Source of the DNA: Bacillota bacterium
GTDB taxonomy: Bacteria; Bacillota; Clostridia; UBA1381
Assembly: GCA_021203665.1 (NCBI GenBank)
Contig: JAJQAT010000129.1
Location: 1 to 6,672, forward strand
Reading direction: 5' to 3'
DNA length: 6,672 nucleotides
In this document: positions 1 through 6,672 of the stretch, one piece after another
Layout of the letters: every line of letters begins with the position of its first letter
How positions within the stretch are numbered: position 1 is the stretch's first letter
Program-made: the position numbers and the translations under genes
The notes under the pieces: model-generated
Seen by the model: the letters and a program-made list of their open reading frames with translations, nothing else
Databases searched by the model: none
Told to the model about the DNA's origin: nothing

Positions 1-3000
1 GAACGAAACAATTAAAAAGCTTTTAAGCGGCTTTATATCGCTGTCAATGCTTTGCTCCGCGGCGGCAATTCCCGTTTTTGCCGACGGCGAGACGGCTGAC
101 GACGATCTTATTGTCTACATCACCTTTGACGAGGATGGCGTAGGCTCAAGCTCGTTTGAGGCGACAAAGGGCGGAACCGTCACGGTGTACGGCGATGTTG
201 ACTACGTCACAAATTACGACGGCACGAGCAGCGCTTTGAGCATTTCATCAAATTCGGCGAGCAATTATCTCGAGCTTGAGGACGGTCTTTTGAACGGCTG
301 CGAGGCGGCTACGTTCTCATTCTGGATTAAGCCGTCGAGCGGCTGGGCGTTTATGACAACGCCGGACGAATCGCAAACACATTTATACGAGCATTATCTC
401 GGTATGCTTGCAACATCGTCAAGCTTTAAAGCCGAAAATTACAATAACAGCGGAGCAAGACCCGCCGACATATACGTTTACGGAACATACACGGACTGGC
501 AGTATGTGACAGCCGTTTTTGAGGCGGACAGCACCAAGGTATACATAAACGGCTCTCTTGAGGCATCGGACACTACCTCGTATGACATTGAGTCGCTCTT
601 TACCGCGGACGCGTCAACATGGATCGGTCACGGCAACTGGGGCAGCGGCGAGGGCTTCGCGGGTACGATGGACGATTTCAGACTCTACGGCAGAGCGCTT
701 ACCGAGGACGAAATAACCGATCTCGCGGCGGACGCAATAGCGTATCAAAAGGAAAAGCTTGTGGAGGAATACAACTGCCTCGATATTGACACGCAGTTTT
801 ACGCGAACAACGAGCTTTCCTATACCGAAAACGGCAATGATATTGAATTGACCGTGCCCTCTTCAAATCAAAAAAGCGCGGTCGCGATAGGCGCGTCATA
901 TTCGGACGGCGTGCTTACAAGAGTCGTAACTCAGGATATGGATCTTGAAATCGGCACGAACACTCAAACGCTTTCAAACGTAAAGCAGAGCGAAAGCGAC
1001 ACCGTAAAGGCGTTCGTTTGGAACAGCACGGACGGCATGATACCCGTTTCGGGCGACGCGGAGGAAAAGGTGTTTGAGGTGACAAACGGCGGAACCGTTA
1101 CGGTTAAAACCACCGTTACAAACTACCTTTCAACCGAGCGCGCTCTTACCTTTGAGGTTTTGCCCTACGACGCGGACGGTCAGGCAATAACCGGCTCGGA
1201 AACGGAAAAGTCCTCGCAAACGGTTGACGTTATGGATACCGTAACATTTGAGGCGGAGGTTGAGGACACGGACGGCGTCGCGTATTACAAGGTTCTCGTA
1301 ACCGACACAACGGACGACGCGGCAGCATATTGGTATACCGGCGCGGAATACGAGGCGGGTTATCTGCCTGTGGCAAGCGTGTCGTTCCCCGACGCGTCCC
1401 CCGCGGACAGCGCATATACCACAGAGGGCGTACATGACCCGACAATATTCAAGGATCCCGTATCGGGAGTGTACTATGTGTATTCAACGCATAACCTCGT
1501 TTACACATCAAACGACCTGATACACTGGACGGAGCATGATTACACAAGCACAATTACGGTTCCCTCCGACGCGAAAGCGTTTATTGAGGCGAATTATTCC
1601 AATACAACTGTAAACACCACGTACTGGGCGCCCGATATTTACTATAAAGAGGGCGACGAGTATCCGTACTGGTTCTATCTTTCAACCTCGTGCGGTCTCG
1701 GCGGCAGAAACTCGGTTATCAGCCTTGTAAAGGCTAAGTCGCCGGGTCTTTGGGACGGTGAAACAAAGGAGTGCGGCATTGTTATAGCAAGTAAGGAAAG
1801 CAGCAGCTATAACACAAACGCTATAGATGCGAATATTTACACCGATACGGACGGCAAAACCTATATTATTTGGGGTTCATTCTGGAAGGGTATACATATC
1901 ACCGAGCTTGACACCGATACGGGTCTTGCGGTAGGCGTTGACTATACCTCGGACGCGACAATACTTGAATCATGCAAGAGCTTCGGCACAAGATTGTATT
2001 CAACTCCGGGCGGCGTGTTCGGTCCCGAGGGTCCGTACACCGTGCATAATGACGAGACAGGCTACACATATATGTTCACATCCTACGGCTGGCTCGGAAC
2101 AAACTATAATATAAGAGTTGCAAGAACGAGCAAGACCTTTACCGAGATTTTATCCGACACGTCAACCGCGCACAGACAGCTGCTTGACTATGAGGACAGA
2201 CCGGTGGGTACAACCTATGCGGATCAGGTAAAGGAGGGCGGCTCTCTTGACGAGCTTTGGGGATATAAGATGTCCGGCTCGTTCCAGCTGGGCGACGGCA
2301 TTGAATATCTCGGCAGCGGTCATAACAGCGTATTCCAGGACGATGACGGTCAGTGGTATCTCGTTCAGCACTGCCGCAAGGTAGCGGACGCGACAGCGTT
2401 CCTACAGGTTAAGAAAATACTTTGGACGGAGGACGGCTGGCCGGTTATCTCGCCGCTTGTATACGCGGGCGAGGAGGAGCAGACAATCCCCGAGGAAATG
2501 CTCTACGGAACATGGGATTTGGCAAGCGTGGGACATACCATTCTCGCGGACGGTGTAACCGACGTAAGCTCATGCACAAGCTCCGACGCGGATTTGCCGG
2601 TACATTCGTCGGAAATCATATTGCAGGCTGACGGAACACTCGGCGGCGACCTCGGAACATGGGAATTTGACGGCGACCACACCGTAACAATCACGTTCAC
2701 GCAGGACGGCGATACCGATAACTATGAATTTTATGAAAACGGCGATACAATGACGCTGTTCGCGCTCACAGGCTACGACAAGGATAAGCGCGAAAGCGCG
2801 GTTATTTTGACCGGTACGGACCAAAACGGCATTACGAGCTTCGCCAAAAAGAATAACGCGTCGGCTCAAAGCACAAAAATGCCGGCTATAGAAACAACTC
2901 CGACAACCGTGTCAACAAGCTCAATCGGCAACCCTATCCTGGGCTTTGACGCGAACGGCGACACAATGTACGCGGGCGATCCCGCGGCATTGGTTGACGG

Positions 3001-4372
3001 CGACACGGTATATATCTACGCGGGTCACGACACGGCAACGGGCGACAGCTATGTAATGCCCGAATGGGTATGCTATTCATCAACCGATATGGTAAACTGG
3101 ACATATCACGGCGCGGTTATGAGCGCAACCGATGTTTCGTGGAGAAGCGACAGCACCTCTGCGTGGGCATCGCAGGTTGTGAAGTACGACGACAAATATT
3201 ATTTGTACTACTGCACATGGGGCAATTCAAGCACATATAATGGATATCAATGTATAGGCGTTGCCGTTTCGGATTCGCCTACGGGTCCGTTTACTGACAT
3301 TGGCGAACCGCTTGTAAACGGTTATACTATGACCACCGAAAATTCAAGCCGTTGGAACGACATCGACCCGACTGTGTGGGTTGAAACGGTTGACGGCGAG
3401 GAGCATCGCTATCTTGCTTGGGGCAACAGCATATTCTATGTATGCGAGCTTAACGAGGATATGACATCTATTAAGGATATAAACGAGGACGGCGAGATTA
3501 CGACAGATGATATAAAAGAACAGGAATTCACAAATCTACAGACCGATTTGGGATTTACCGAGGCTCCGTGGATTTACAGACAGACTGACGAGGACGGAAA
3601 CTACACGGGCAAATATTACCTATTCGCGGCGTTCGGCTGGCGCGAGCAGATGGGTTACGCCACCTCAGACAGTATGTACGGACCGTGGGAGTTCCAGGGC
3701 ATTATTATGGAGCCGACCGCGACCTCAAACACAAACCACCCGTCGGTTATAGACTTTGACGGCAAGACATATTTCATCTATCATAACGGCTCGCTTCCGT
3801 GGGGCAGCGGCTACAGGCGCGTTGTGTGCGTTGAGGAAATGACCTTTAACGAGGACGGTACGGTGAATTACATAGATGAAACGTCCGCCGGAGTCAGCGG
3901 CGCGGAAATCGTCCGGCTTTCCACATCGGACGGCGGATATGTATATCACGAGAACTTCTCAAATTCTTCATCGGATTCCGATTATCCGCTTAAGAAGCAA
4001 ATTTTGGGTGGCACGGTTTCCGGAAGCACAGAAAACAGCTATTGGCAGATAATGCCGGGCAAGGCAGACGAAACAAACGAAAACTATGTTTCGATTCAAT
4101 CGTACAACAAGCCGGGACTGTATATCTGCGCCGACGGAACAAGCGTTATCCTTACTCAGCAGGATACAACCGAGGACGCGCTCGCGAGAAAAATGACCTT
4201 TAAAACAGTAGAGGCTATAAACGGCGAAGATGGCGCGGTATCATTTGAAAGCGTCGCGAAGCCGGGATATTTCCTTACCGTTAAGAGCAGCGGCACATTG
4301 GCGCTCTCCGACGGAACGGACACGAACGCTTGCTCGTTCACAATATCCGATTTGACGGCGGACGCCGAATAA
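1..4372 (+). CDS. Secreted tandem GH43 glycoside hydrolase, probable arabinan-degrading (5' end cut by window edge)
   Basis: Probable extracellular enzyme hydrolysing arabinan or arabinose side chains. The frame is open to the left edge. Codons from base 2 read NETIKKLLSGFISLSMLCSA and continue to a VFA-D cleavage site, a complete signal peptide. Base 1 is G, so the start is probably an ATG missing two bases; the Met codon at 47 would lose the basic n-region. Counting from that Met: LamG-like 20-228; beta-rich unassigned 229-423; first GH43 about 455-805 (D464 in HDPTIF, D594 in IDANIY, E661 in GPEGPY, H759 in GSGHNS); Abn2-type C-terminal beta domain 807-938; Ser/Thr linker to 961; second GH43 962-1287 (D978, D1107, E1172, H1231); AbfB-like trefoil 1288-1441. 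The order and spacing of the acidic residues fit GH43 five-bladed propellers. No LPXTG, SLH or C-terminal dockerin is seen, so it is probably released. Family and secretion are secure; substrate is inferred from resemblance to arabinanases and AbfB modules. Confidence 0.93.
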   Translation, partial: NETIKKLLSGFISLSMLCSAAAIPVFADGETADDDLIVYITFDEDGVGSSSFEATKGGTVTVYGDVDYVTNYDGTSSALSISSNSASNYLELEDGLLNGCEAATFSFWIKPSSGWAFMTTPDESQTHLYEHYLGMLATSSSFKAENYNNSGARPADIYVYGTYTDWQYVTAVFEADSTKVYINGSLEASDTTSYDIESLFTADASTWIGHGNWGSGEGFAGTMDDFRLYGRALTEDEITDLAADAIAYQKEKLVEEYNCLDIDTQFYANNELSYTENGNDIELTVPSSNQKSAVAIGASYSDGVLTRVVTQDMDLEIGTNTQTLSNVKQSESDTVKAFVWNSTDGMIPVSGDAEEKVFEVTNGGTVTVKTTVTNYLSTERALTFEVLPYDADGQAITGSETEKSSQTVDVMDTVTFEAEVEDTDGVAYYKVLVTDTTDDAAAYWYTGAEYEAGYLPVASVSFPDASPADSAYTTEGVHDPTIFKDPVSGVYYVYSTHNLVYTSNDLIHWTEHDYTSTITVPSDAKAFIEANYSNTTVNTTYWAPDIYYKEGDEYPYWFYLSTSCGLGGRNSVISLVKAKSPGLWDGETKECGIVIASKESSSYNTNAIDANIYTDTDGKTYIIWGSFWKGIHITELDTDTGLAVGVDYTSDATILESCKSFGTRLYSTPGGVFGPEGPYTVHNDETGYTYMFTSYGWLGTNYNIRVARTSKTFTEILSDTSTAHRQLLDYEDRPVGTTYADQVKEGGSLDELWGYKMSGSFQLGDGIEYLGSGHNSVFQDDDGQWYLVQHCRKVADATAFLQVKKILWTEDGWPVISPLVYAGEEEQTIPEEMLYGTWDLASVGHTILADGVTDVSSCTSSDADLPVHSSEIILQADGTLGGDLGTWEFDGDHTVTITFTQDGDTDNYEFYENGDTMTLFALTGYDKDKRESAVILTGTDQNGITSFAKKNNASAQSTKMPAIETTPTTVSTSSIGNPILGFDANGDTMYAGDPAALVDGDTVYIYAGHDTATGDSYVMPEWVCYSSTDMVNWTYHGAVMSATDVSWRSDSTSAWASQVVKYDDKYYLYYCTWGNSSTYNGYQCIGVAVSDSPTGPFTDIGEPLVNGYTMTTENSSRWNDIDPTVWVETVDGEEHRYLAWGNSIFYVCELNEDMTSIKDINEDGEITTDDIKEQEFTNLQTDLGFTEAPWIYRQTDEDGNYTGKYYLFAAFGWREQMGYATSDSMYGPWEFQGIIMEPTATSNTNHPSVIDFDGKTYFIYHNGSLPWGSGYRRVVCVEEMTFNEDGTVNYIDETSAGVSGAEIVRLSTSDGGYVYHENFSNSSSDSDYPLKKQILGGTVSGSTENSYWQIMPGKADETNENYVSIQSYNKPGLYICADGTSVILTQQDTTEDALARKMTFKTVEAINGEDGAVSFESVAKPGYFLTVKSSGTLALSDGTDTNACSFTISDLTADAE
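2..103 (+). other. Signal peptide of the GH43 protein
   Basis: A Lys-Lys n-region (bases 14-19) is followed by a hydrophobic core and the small-residue site VFA before Asp-Gly-Glu, with cleavage expected after about base 88. This supports Sec export. The Cys in the core (SMLCSA) is not preceded by a lipobox, so a lipoprotein is unlikely. The segment reaches back past the Met codon at 47, which is the main reason for placing the start at or just beyond the left edge. Confidence 0.85.
104..730 (+). other. LamG/concanavalin A-like jelly-roll domain of the GH43 protein
   Basis: About 209 residues. The opening resembles LamG_3 domains (LIVYITFDEDG, then NYLELEDG and ATFSFWIKPS). Later come WQYVTAVFEADSTKVYING and IGHGNWGSGEGFAGTMDDFR, ending in LYGRALTEDEI, the typical closing strand and helix of this fold. 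In glycoside hydrolases such N-terminal domains usually bind carbohydrate or act as structural modules; which applies here cannot be read from the sequence. Confidence 0.8.
1409..2860 (+). other. First GH43 catalytic module, Abn2-type, with C-terminal beta domain
   Basis: Candidate catalytic residues: general base Asp at 1436-1438 (HDPTIF), pKa-modulating Asp at 1826-1828 (IDANIY) and general acid Glu at 2027-2029 (GPEGPY). A His at 2321-2323 (GSGHNS) sits where related arabinanases hold a metal. From about 2465 a domain opening YGTWDL and containing EIILQADGTLGG and GTWEF resembles the C-terminal domain of extracellular endo-alpha-1,5-L-arabinanases. Endo-arabinanase activity is inferred from this layout; another GH43 specificity remains possible. 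Confidence 0.75.
2930..3907 (+). other. Second GH43 catalytic module, different subtype
   Basis: It opens with NPILGFD and has a candidate general base Asp at 2978-2980 (AGDPAALV), pKa modulator Asp at 3365-3367 (DIDPTVW), general acid Glu at 3560-3562 (TEAPWIY) and a His at 3737-3739 (TNHPSV). The acidic residues are 129 and 65 residues apart, against 130 and 67 in the first module. The flanking motifs (YIYAGHD, CYSSTDMVNWTYHG) differ from those of the first module and recall GH43 exo-acting arabinofuranosidases or xylosidases. Exact subfamily is not certain. The domain carries an unusual acidic insert at 3476-3511. Confidence 0.75.
3908..4369 (+). other. C-terminal AbfB-like beta-trefoil, probable carbohydrate-binding module
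   Basis: Two repeats are recognisable: one running from NYVSIQSYNKPGLYI to RKMTFKTV, and one from AVSFESVAKPGYFLTV to ACSFTI. Both resemble the sub-repeats of AbfB (CBM42-type) domains, with the SxxSxxxPGxY/F opening and a closing Phe strand. The first third (3908-4060) is divergent. CBM42 domains bind arabinofuranose side chains, which fits the catalytic modules, but binding here is inferred. A ricin-type trefoil is the alternative. Confidence 0.6.
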
Positions 4373-4383
4373 AAATTAAAACA

Positions 4384-4418
4384 AAAAAATCCCCCGCGCG
4401 TTTGCGCGGGGATTTTTT
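4384..4418. terminator. Bidirectional rho-independent terminator between convergent genes
   Basis: Six A residues, a GC-rich stem with a GTTT loop (4400-4403) and six T residues form one inverted repeat. C4392-C4399 and G4404-G4411 pair, with C4391 as a single-base bulge, and the A and T runs can extend the stem. Read on either strand, the hairpin is followed by a U tract. It starts 11 bases after the GH43 stop codon on the + strand and lies 7 bases beyond the stop of the - strand propeller gene, so it probably ends both transcripts. Confidence 0.92.
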
Positions 4419-4425
4419 ATGTCCT

Positions 4426-5958
4426 TTATTCAATATCGCATACCCATTCGCCGACGGAATCCATCGTGACGGCACTGCTGTTGCCGTAAAAATCCGCCGT
4501 AAAAAGTCTGGAGCTGTTTTCCGCCGTGAGGTAAACCGTGTCGCCAATTACCTCAAAATCCTTTACGCCGCCGGCGTAAATATTAACCATATCATGCGCG
4601 TCAAGACTGCCCGTATACAAGCCTTGATACGATGAAAACAGCCGTCCGTCAACCACCTTTACGGTATCGGCATAGCATACATACTCGTTTTCACTGCCGT
4701 CGGCATTAACTCTGTATACCTCCGAGCGCATCGGGTTTTTATAATATATCATATTGCCCCACTGCGCCACTACGTCTATGTCAATCCACGACGAGTCGCC
4801 CTTTACCACAAGATGCTCGTCCGTGCCGTCGATATTTATACAGTAAATATCCTGTCCGTCCGAGGGATTTAAATAAAATATTTTATCGTACTGTGTCTGG
4901 TTTTCAAATATCACGAAATTGGTTTGATTTAGAGTTACGACGCCGCTTCCGTCAAGGTTCATCCTGACAATGCTTCCGTACCATACTCCGTTTTCCACAA
5001 GTATGTAACCGCCAAAAAACCTACAGTTGAACGTGTATAATTTCACCGTTGATGTGTCGCCTATGCTTATCTCGTATGACGCGGCTCCGTCCGTTGTTAC
5101 GGCGAACATATTATTACTGCCGTCAATATTGAAATATATGTAATCCCCGTAAAGAAGCGGATAGCGGACGGACGCGGCAGTAAGGCGTTCCGTTTCTCCG
5201 CTGTCAAGATTCAGCCTGAACACAGCTCCGCTTTCCCTTGCCGCGCCGTCAAGCTCCTGATAATAAAGCCAGCCGTCAGCGTCTGTGCCGAGCGTATTAA
5301 CCGCGGCGGCTATAACGCATTCCTCGCCGCTTTCATTATCCGCTCTGTATAAGAAGCTTTCGTCCGCTGACAGATAATATACACTGCCGCCGTACATTTC
5401 AAGCCCGTACACACTGCGGTCGGATAATTTTTTTCTGTTTTTGCCGTTTATGCCGACGGAATACAGCCTTTGATAATCGCTGTCGGACGCGTAATACACG
5501 GTTCCTGAAATATCGGAGCGGCTGTCTATAATAACGGCGTTATTCGCCGCGTCCCACGACACCCTTGCACCCAGCGTTTCCGACACGGCTCTTATGGGAA
5601 TGTATGTATAGTCATTGATAATTTGCGCGGGTACGTCGAGCGTTACGCTGTCAACCCATACCGCCTCGCCGAAGGAATTATGCACTCCGACGCTCATAAC
5701 GTCATTATCTATGCCGAGACCTATAAACTCATCGCCTCTTGCCGCCCATACGGTGCGCCCCTGCGCGTCCCACGACACCTCTGCGCCCAGCGCCTCAAAT
5801 ATGGCTCTCATTGGGACAAGAACGCGTCCGTCCGCGTTCACGGGTGCGCTCGGGCATTCCAAAAGTGTGCCGTCTATATATATTTCCGTCTCGTCGGCGG
5901 CATACGCGCTTATTCCGAGTGTCAGCGCGGCGCAAATCAACATCAGAAGCCTTTTCAT
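4426..5958 (-). CDS. Secreted stalk-domain and beta-propeller (DUF5050-like) protein
   Basis: A 510-residue exported protein of unknown function. Residues 1-20 (MKRLLMLICAALTLGISAYA) form a signal peptide. Residues about 25-145 form a copper-amine-oxidase N-terminal-type stalk domain with two sub-repeats (RVLVPMRAIFEALGAEVSWD and YIPIRAVSETLGARVSWD). This domain is common in exported clostridial proteins and does not itself imply oxidase activity. Residues about 152-510 hold some nine repeats of 35-45 residues, each with an IYY-like strand, then LYRVN-like and a DG turn, as in DUF5050/TolB-type propellers. No catalytic motif is visible. The start at 5958 is preferred over an in-frame TTG at 5979 because GGGAG lies 9 bases upstream and the signal peptide then begins with Lys-Arg. 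It is the second gene of an operon, 17 bases after the glycosyltransferase. An envelope-associated scaffold or binding role is plausible but unproven. Confidence 0.9.
   Translation of the reverse strand: MKRLLMLICAALTLGISAYAADETEIYIDGTLLECPSAPVNADGRVLVPMRAIFEALGAEVSWDAQGRTVWAARGDEFIGLGIDNDVMSVGVHNSFGEAVWVDSVTLDVPAQIINDYTYIPIRAVSETLGARVSWDAANNAVIIDSRSDISGTVYYASDSDYQRLYSVGINGKNRKKLSDRSVYGLEMYGGSVYYLSADESFLYRADNESGEECVIAAAVNTLGTDADGWLYYQELDGAARESGAVFRLNLDSGETERLTAASVRYPLLYGDYIYFNIDGSNNMFAVTTDGAASYEISIGDTSTVKLYTFNCRFFGGYILVENGVWYGSIVRMNLDGSGVVTLNQTNFVIFENQTQYDKIFYLNPSDGQDIYCINIDGTDEHLVVKGDSSWIDIDVVAQWGNMIYYKNPMRSEVYRVNADGSENEYVCYADTVKVVDGRLFSSYQGLYTGSLDAHDMVNIYAGGVKDFEVIGDTVYLTAENSSRLFTADFYGNSSAVTMDSVGEWVCDIE
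5549..5819 (-). repeat. Duplicated stalk-domain sub-repeat in the propeller-protein gene
   Basis: Two segments starting at 5549 and 5765 (216 bases apart) are similar at DNA level over about 50 bases. Both begin with GCGTCCCACGACACC on the + strand and are followed by near-identical text. They encode the matching protein motifs GARVSWDA and GAEVSWDA plus the preceding IRAVSETL and MRAIFEAL helices. This is the normal two-sub-repeat structure of the stalk domain, with unusually well kept nucleotide identity in part of it. Confidence 0.7.
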
Positions 5959-5967
5959 TTTTCCACA

Positions 5968-5972
5968 CTCCC
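5968..5972 (-). promoter_or_regulatory. Ribosome binding site of the propeller-protein gene
   Basis: The - strand reads GGGAG, then nine bases, then ATG at 5958. It lies in the 17-base gap after the glycosyltransferase stop codon and fixes the start at 5958. The upstream in-frame TTG at 5979 overlaps the previous stop codon and would place this site inside the coding region. Confidence 0.75.
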
Positions 5973-5975
5973 AAG

Positions 5976-6672
5976 TCAATCCTGCTTATACCTCTTTCCC
6001 TTTGCCACAACAGTAGCCGCGAATTTGGGAAGCTCTGTCATTCGTCCGATTCGCCACGGCTCCTTATAGAGGCGGTAGAGCCATTCGAGTCCGTGATTGC
6101 AGAAAAAGTCGGGCGCTCTTTCCGCCGTTCCCGCGAAAACGTCAAGACTTCCGCCTATGCCCATCGCGACGCGCACCTTAAGCTTGTCCGCGTTTCGGTC
6201 TATCCATTGCTCCTGCTTCGGCGCGCCGAGACACACGAAAACAATATCCGCGCCGGAGCGATTGATTTCCTCTACGATTTCCGGCTCCTCCTCGGGTTTG
6301 AAATATCCGTTCCGCATACCGGCTATATTTAATTCGGGATAATCCTTTTCAAGGTTTTTCTTTGCTGTTTCCGCAACTCCGGGCTTTCCGCCGAAAAGAA
6401 AGAGCTTATGGTCGGTGTAATTGATTTTTTCAAGCACCTTACGCGCTATATCATATCCCGCCGCGCGTTCCTTTATCGGCTTTTTCAGTATCTTTGACGC
6501 GTATACCACGCCTATTCCGTCCGCCGTAAGCAATTCGGCGCGGTTGAGCAGGTCTGCGAATTTTTCATCCTTGTACGCGTGCATTATTATCTCGGAATTC
6601 GGCGTATATATCTTATGCAGCTTGTCCTCGTCAAGGAAACGCACAATCGTGTCCGCCGCCTCGGATATATTC
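5976..6672 (-). CDS. WecG/TagA/CpsF-family glycosyltransferase (N-terminus beyond window)
   Basis: This family transfers N-acetylmannosamine or N-acetylmannosaminuronic acid from UDP-sugar to a lipid-linked GlcNAc acceptor at the inner membrane face, in wall teichoic acid or related glycan synthesis. The visible 232 codons carry its signature blocks: YTPNSEI, with Thr at 6603-6605; TADGIGVVYAS, with the proposed catalytic Asp at 6519-6521; FLFGGKPGVAE; LGAPKQEQW; GIGGSLDVFAG; and the C-terminal segment GLEWLYRLYKEPWRIGRM, whose basic residues help membrane binding in TagA. The GTG at 6644 encodes Val inside a conserved stretch: the frame stays open to the right edge, reading NISEAADTIV ahead of RFLDED, so probably some 10-20 residues lie outside. 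The propeller gene follows in the same operon. Family is firm; the exact donor sugar and the polymer made (teichoic acid, capsule or another wall glycan) cannot be told, so no gene symbol is given. Confidence 0.93.
   Translation of the reverse strand, partial: NISEAADTIVRFLDEDKLHKIYTPNSEIIMHAYKDEKFADLLNRAELLTADGIGVVYASKILKKPIKERAAGYDIARKVLEKINYTDHKLFLFGGKPGVAETAKKNLEKDYPELNIAGMRNGYFKPEEEPEIVEEINRSGADIVFVCLGAPKQEQWIDRNADKLKVRVAMGIGGSLDVFAGTAERAPDFFCNHGLEWLYRLYKEPWRIGRMTELPKFAATVVAKGKRYKQD

Noticed and set aside
35..70. Possible lipoprotein signal (Cys in SMLCSA)
   Set aside because: The residues before Cys (S-M-L) do not fit the lipobox pattern, and a normal VFA signal peptidase I site follows.
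170..1110. Similar DNA at about 169-186 and 1088-1105 (GGCGGAACCGT then ACGGT)
   Set aside because: Only about 17 bases, encoding the common beta-strand motif GGTVTV in two different domains; coincidence is enough.
699..2869. Short - strand open frames inside the GH43 gene
   Set aside because: All are antisense shadows of a single intact, strongly motif-supported frame; none shows a family pattern.
4330..4635. A + strand open frame spanning the end of the GH43 gene and the terminator
   Set aside because: It runs through the GC hairpin and antisense to the propeller gene, and translates to basic low-information sequence.
5615..6342. Several overlapping + strand open frames (133, 148, 197 and 81 codons)
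   Set aside because: They lie antisense to the propeller and glycosyltransferase genes, have no recognisable motifs or ribosome binding sites, and their composition is that of complemented coding sequence.
6642..6644. GTG as start codon of the glycosyltransferase
   Set aside because: The frame remains open to the right edge, upstream residues fit the family's N-terminal helix, and the family has additional residues before this point.

Overview
The window looks like chromosomal DNA of a low-to-mid GC Gram-positive anaerobe of the class Clostridia, probably a plant-fibre-degrading gut or rumen species. This is inferred from three things: a secreted protein with a copper-amine-oxidase-type stalk domain fused to a DUF5050-like propeller, a TagA/WecG-family wall-polymer glycosyltransferase, and a large multidomain secreted GH43 enzyme. 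No taxonomic marker gene is present, so the assignment is not firm.

Left two thirds (1-4372, + strand): one very long secreted glycoside hydrolase gene. Its 5' end is cut by the window edge, probably by only two bases of the start codon. Domains in order are signal peptide, LamG-type jelly-roll, unassigned beta-rich region, GH43 catalytic domain resembling Abn2-type arabinanases with its C-terminal beta domain, Ser/Thr linker, a second GH43 catalytic domain of a different subtype, and a C-terminal AbfB-like beta-trefoil. Both GH43 domains keep a full Asp/Asp/Glu catalytic set plus a candidate metal-ligand His. The likely substrate is arabinan or another arabinose-containing plant polysaccharide.

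Middle (4373-4425): a 53-base gap between convergent genes, holding one strong hairpin flanked by A and T runs that can terminate transcription in both directions.

Right third (4426-6672, - strand): a two-gene operon read right to left. First is a TagA/WecG/CpsF-family glycosyltransferase whose N-terminus lies off the right edge. After 17 bases comes a secreted 510-residue protein with a stalk domain and about nine beta-propeller-type repeats. The pairing suggests an envelope function, unrelated to the GH43 gene, which converges on it and is insulated by the terminator.

I see no mobile element, CRISPR array, tRNA, rRNA or riboswitch. The window looks like ordinary chromosomal content. The points most worth a second look are the tandem GH43 architecture, a dockerin/EF-hand-like calcium loop inside the second GH43 domain, and the co-transcription of a propeller protein with a wall glycosyltransferase.
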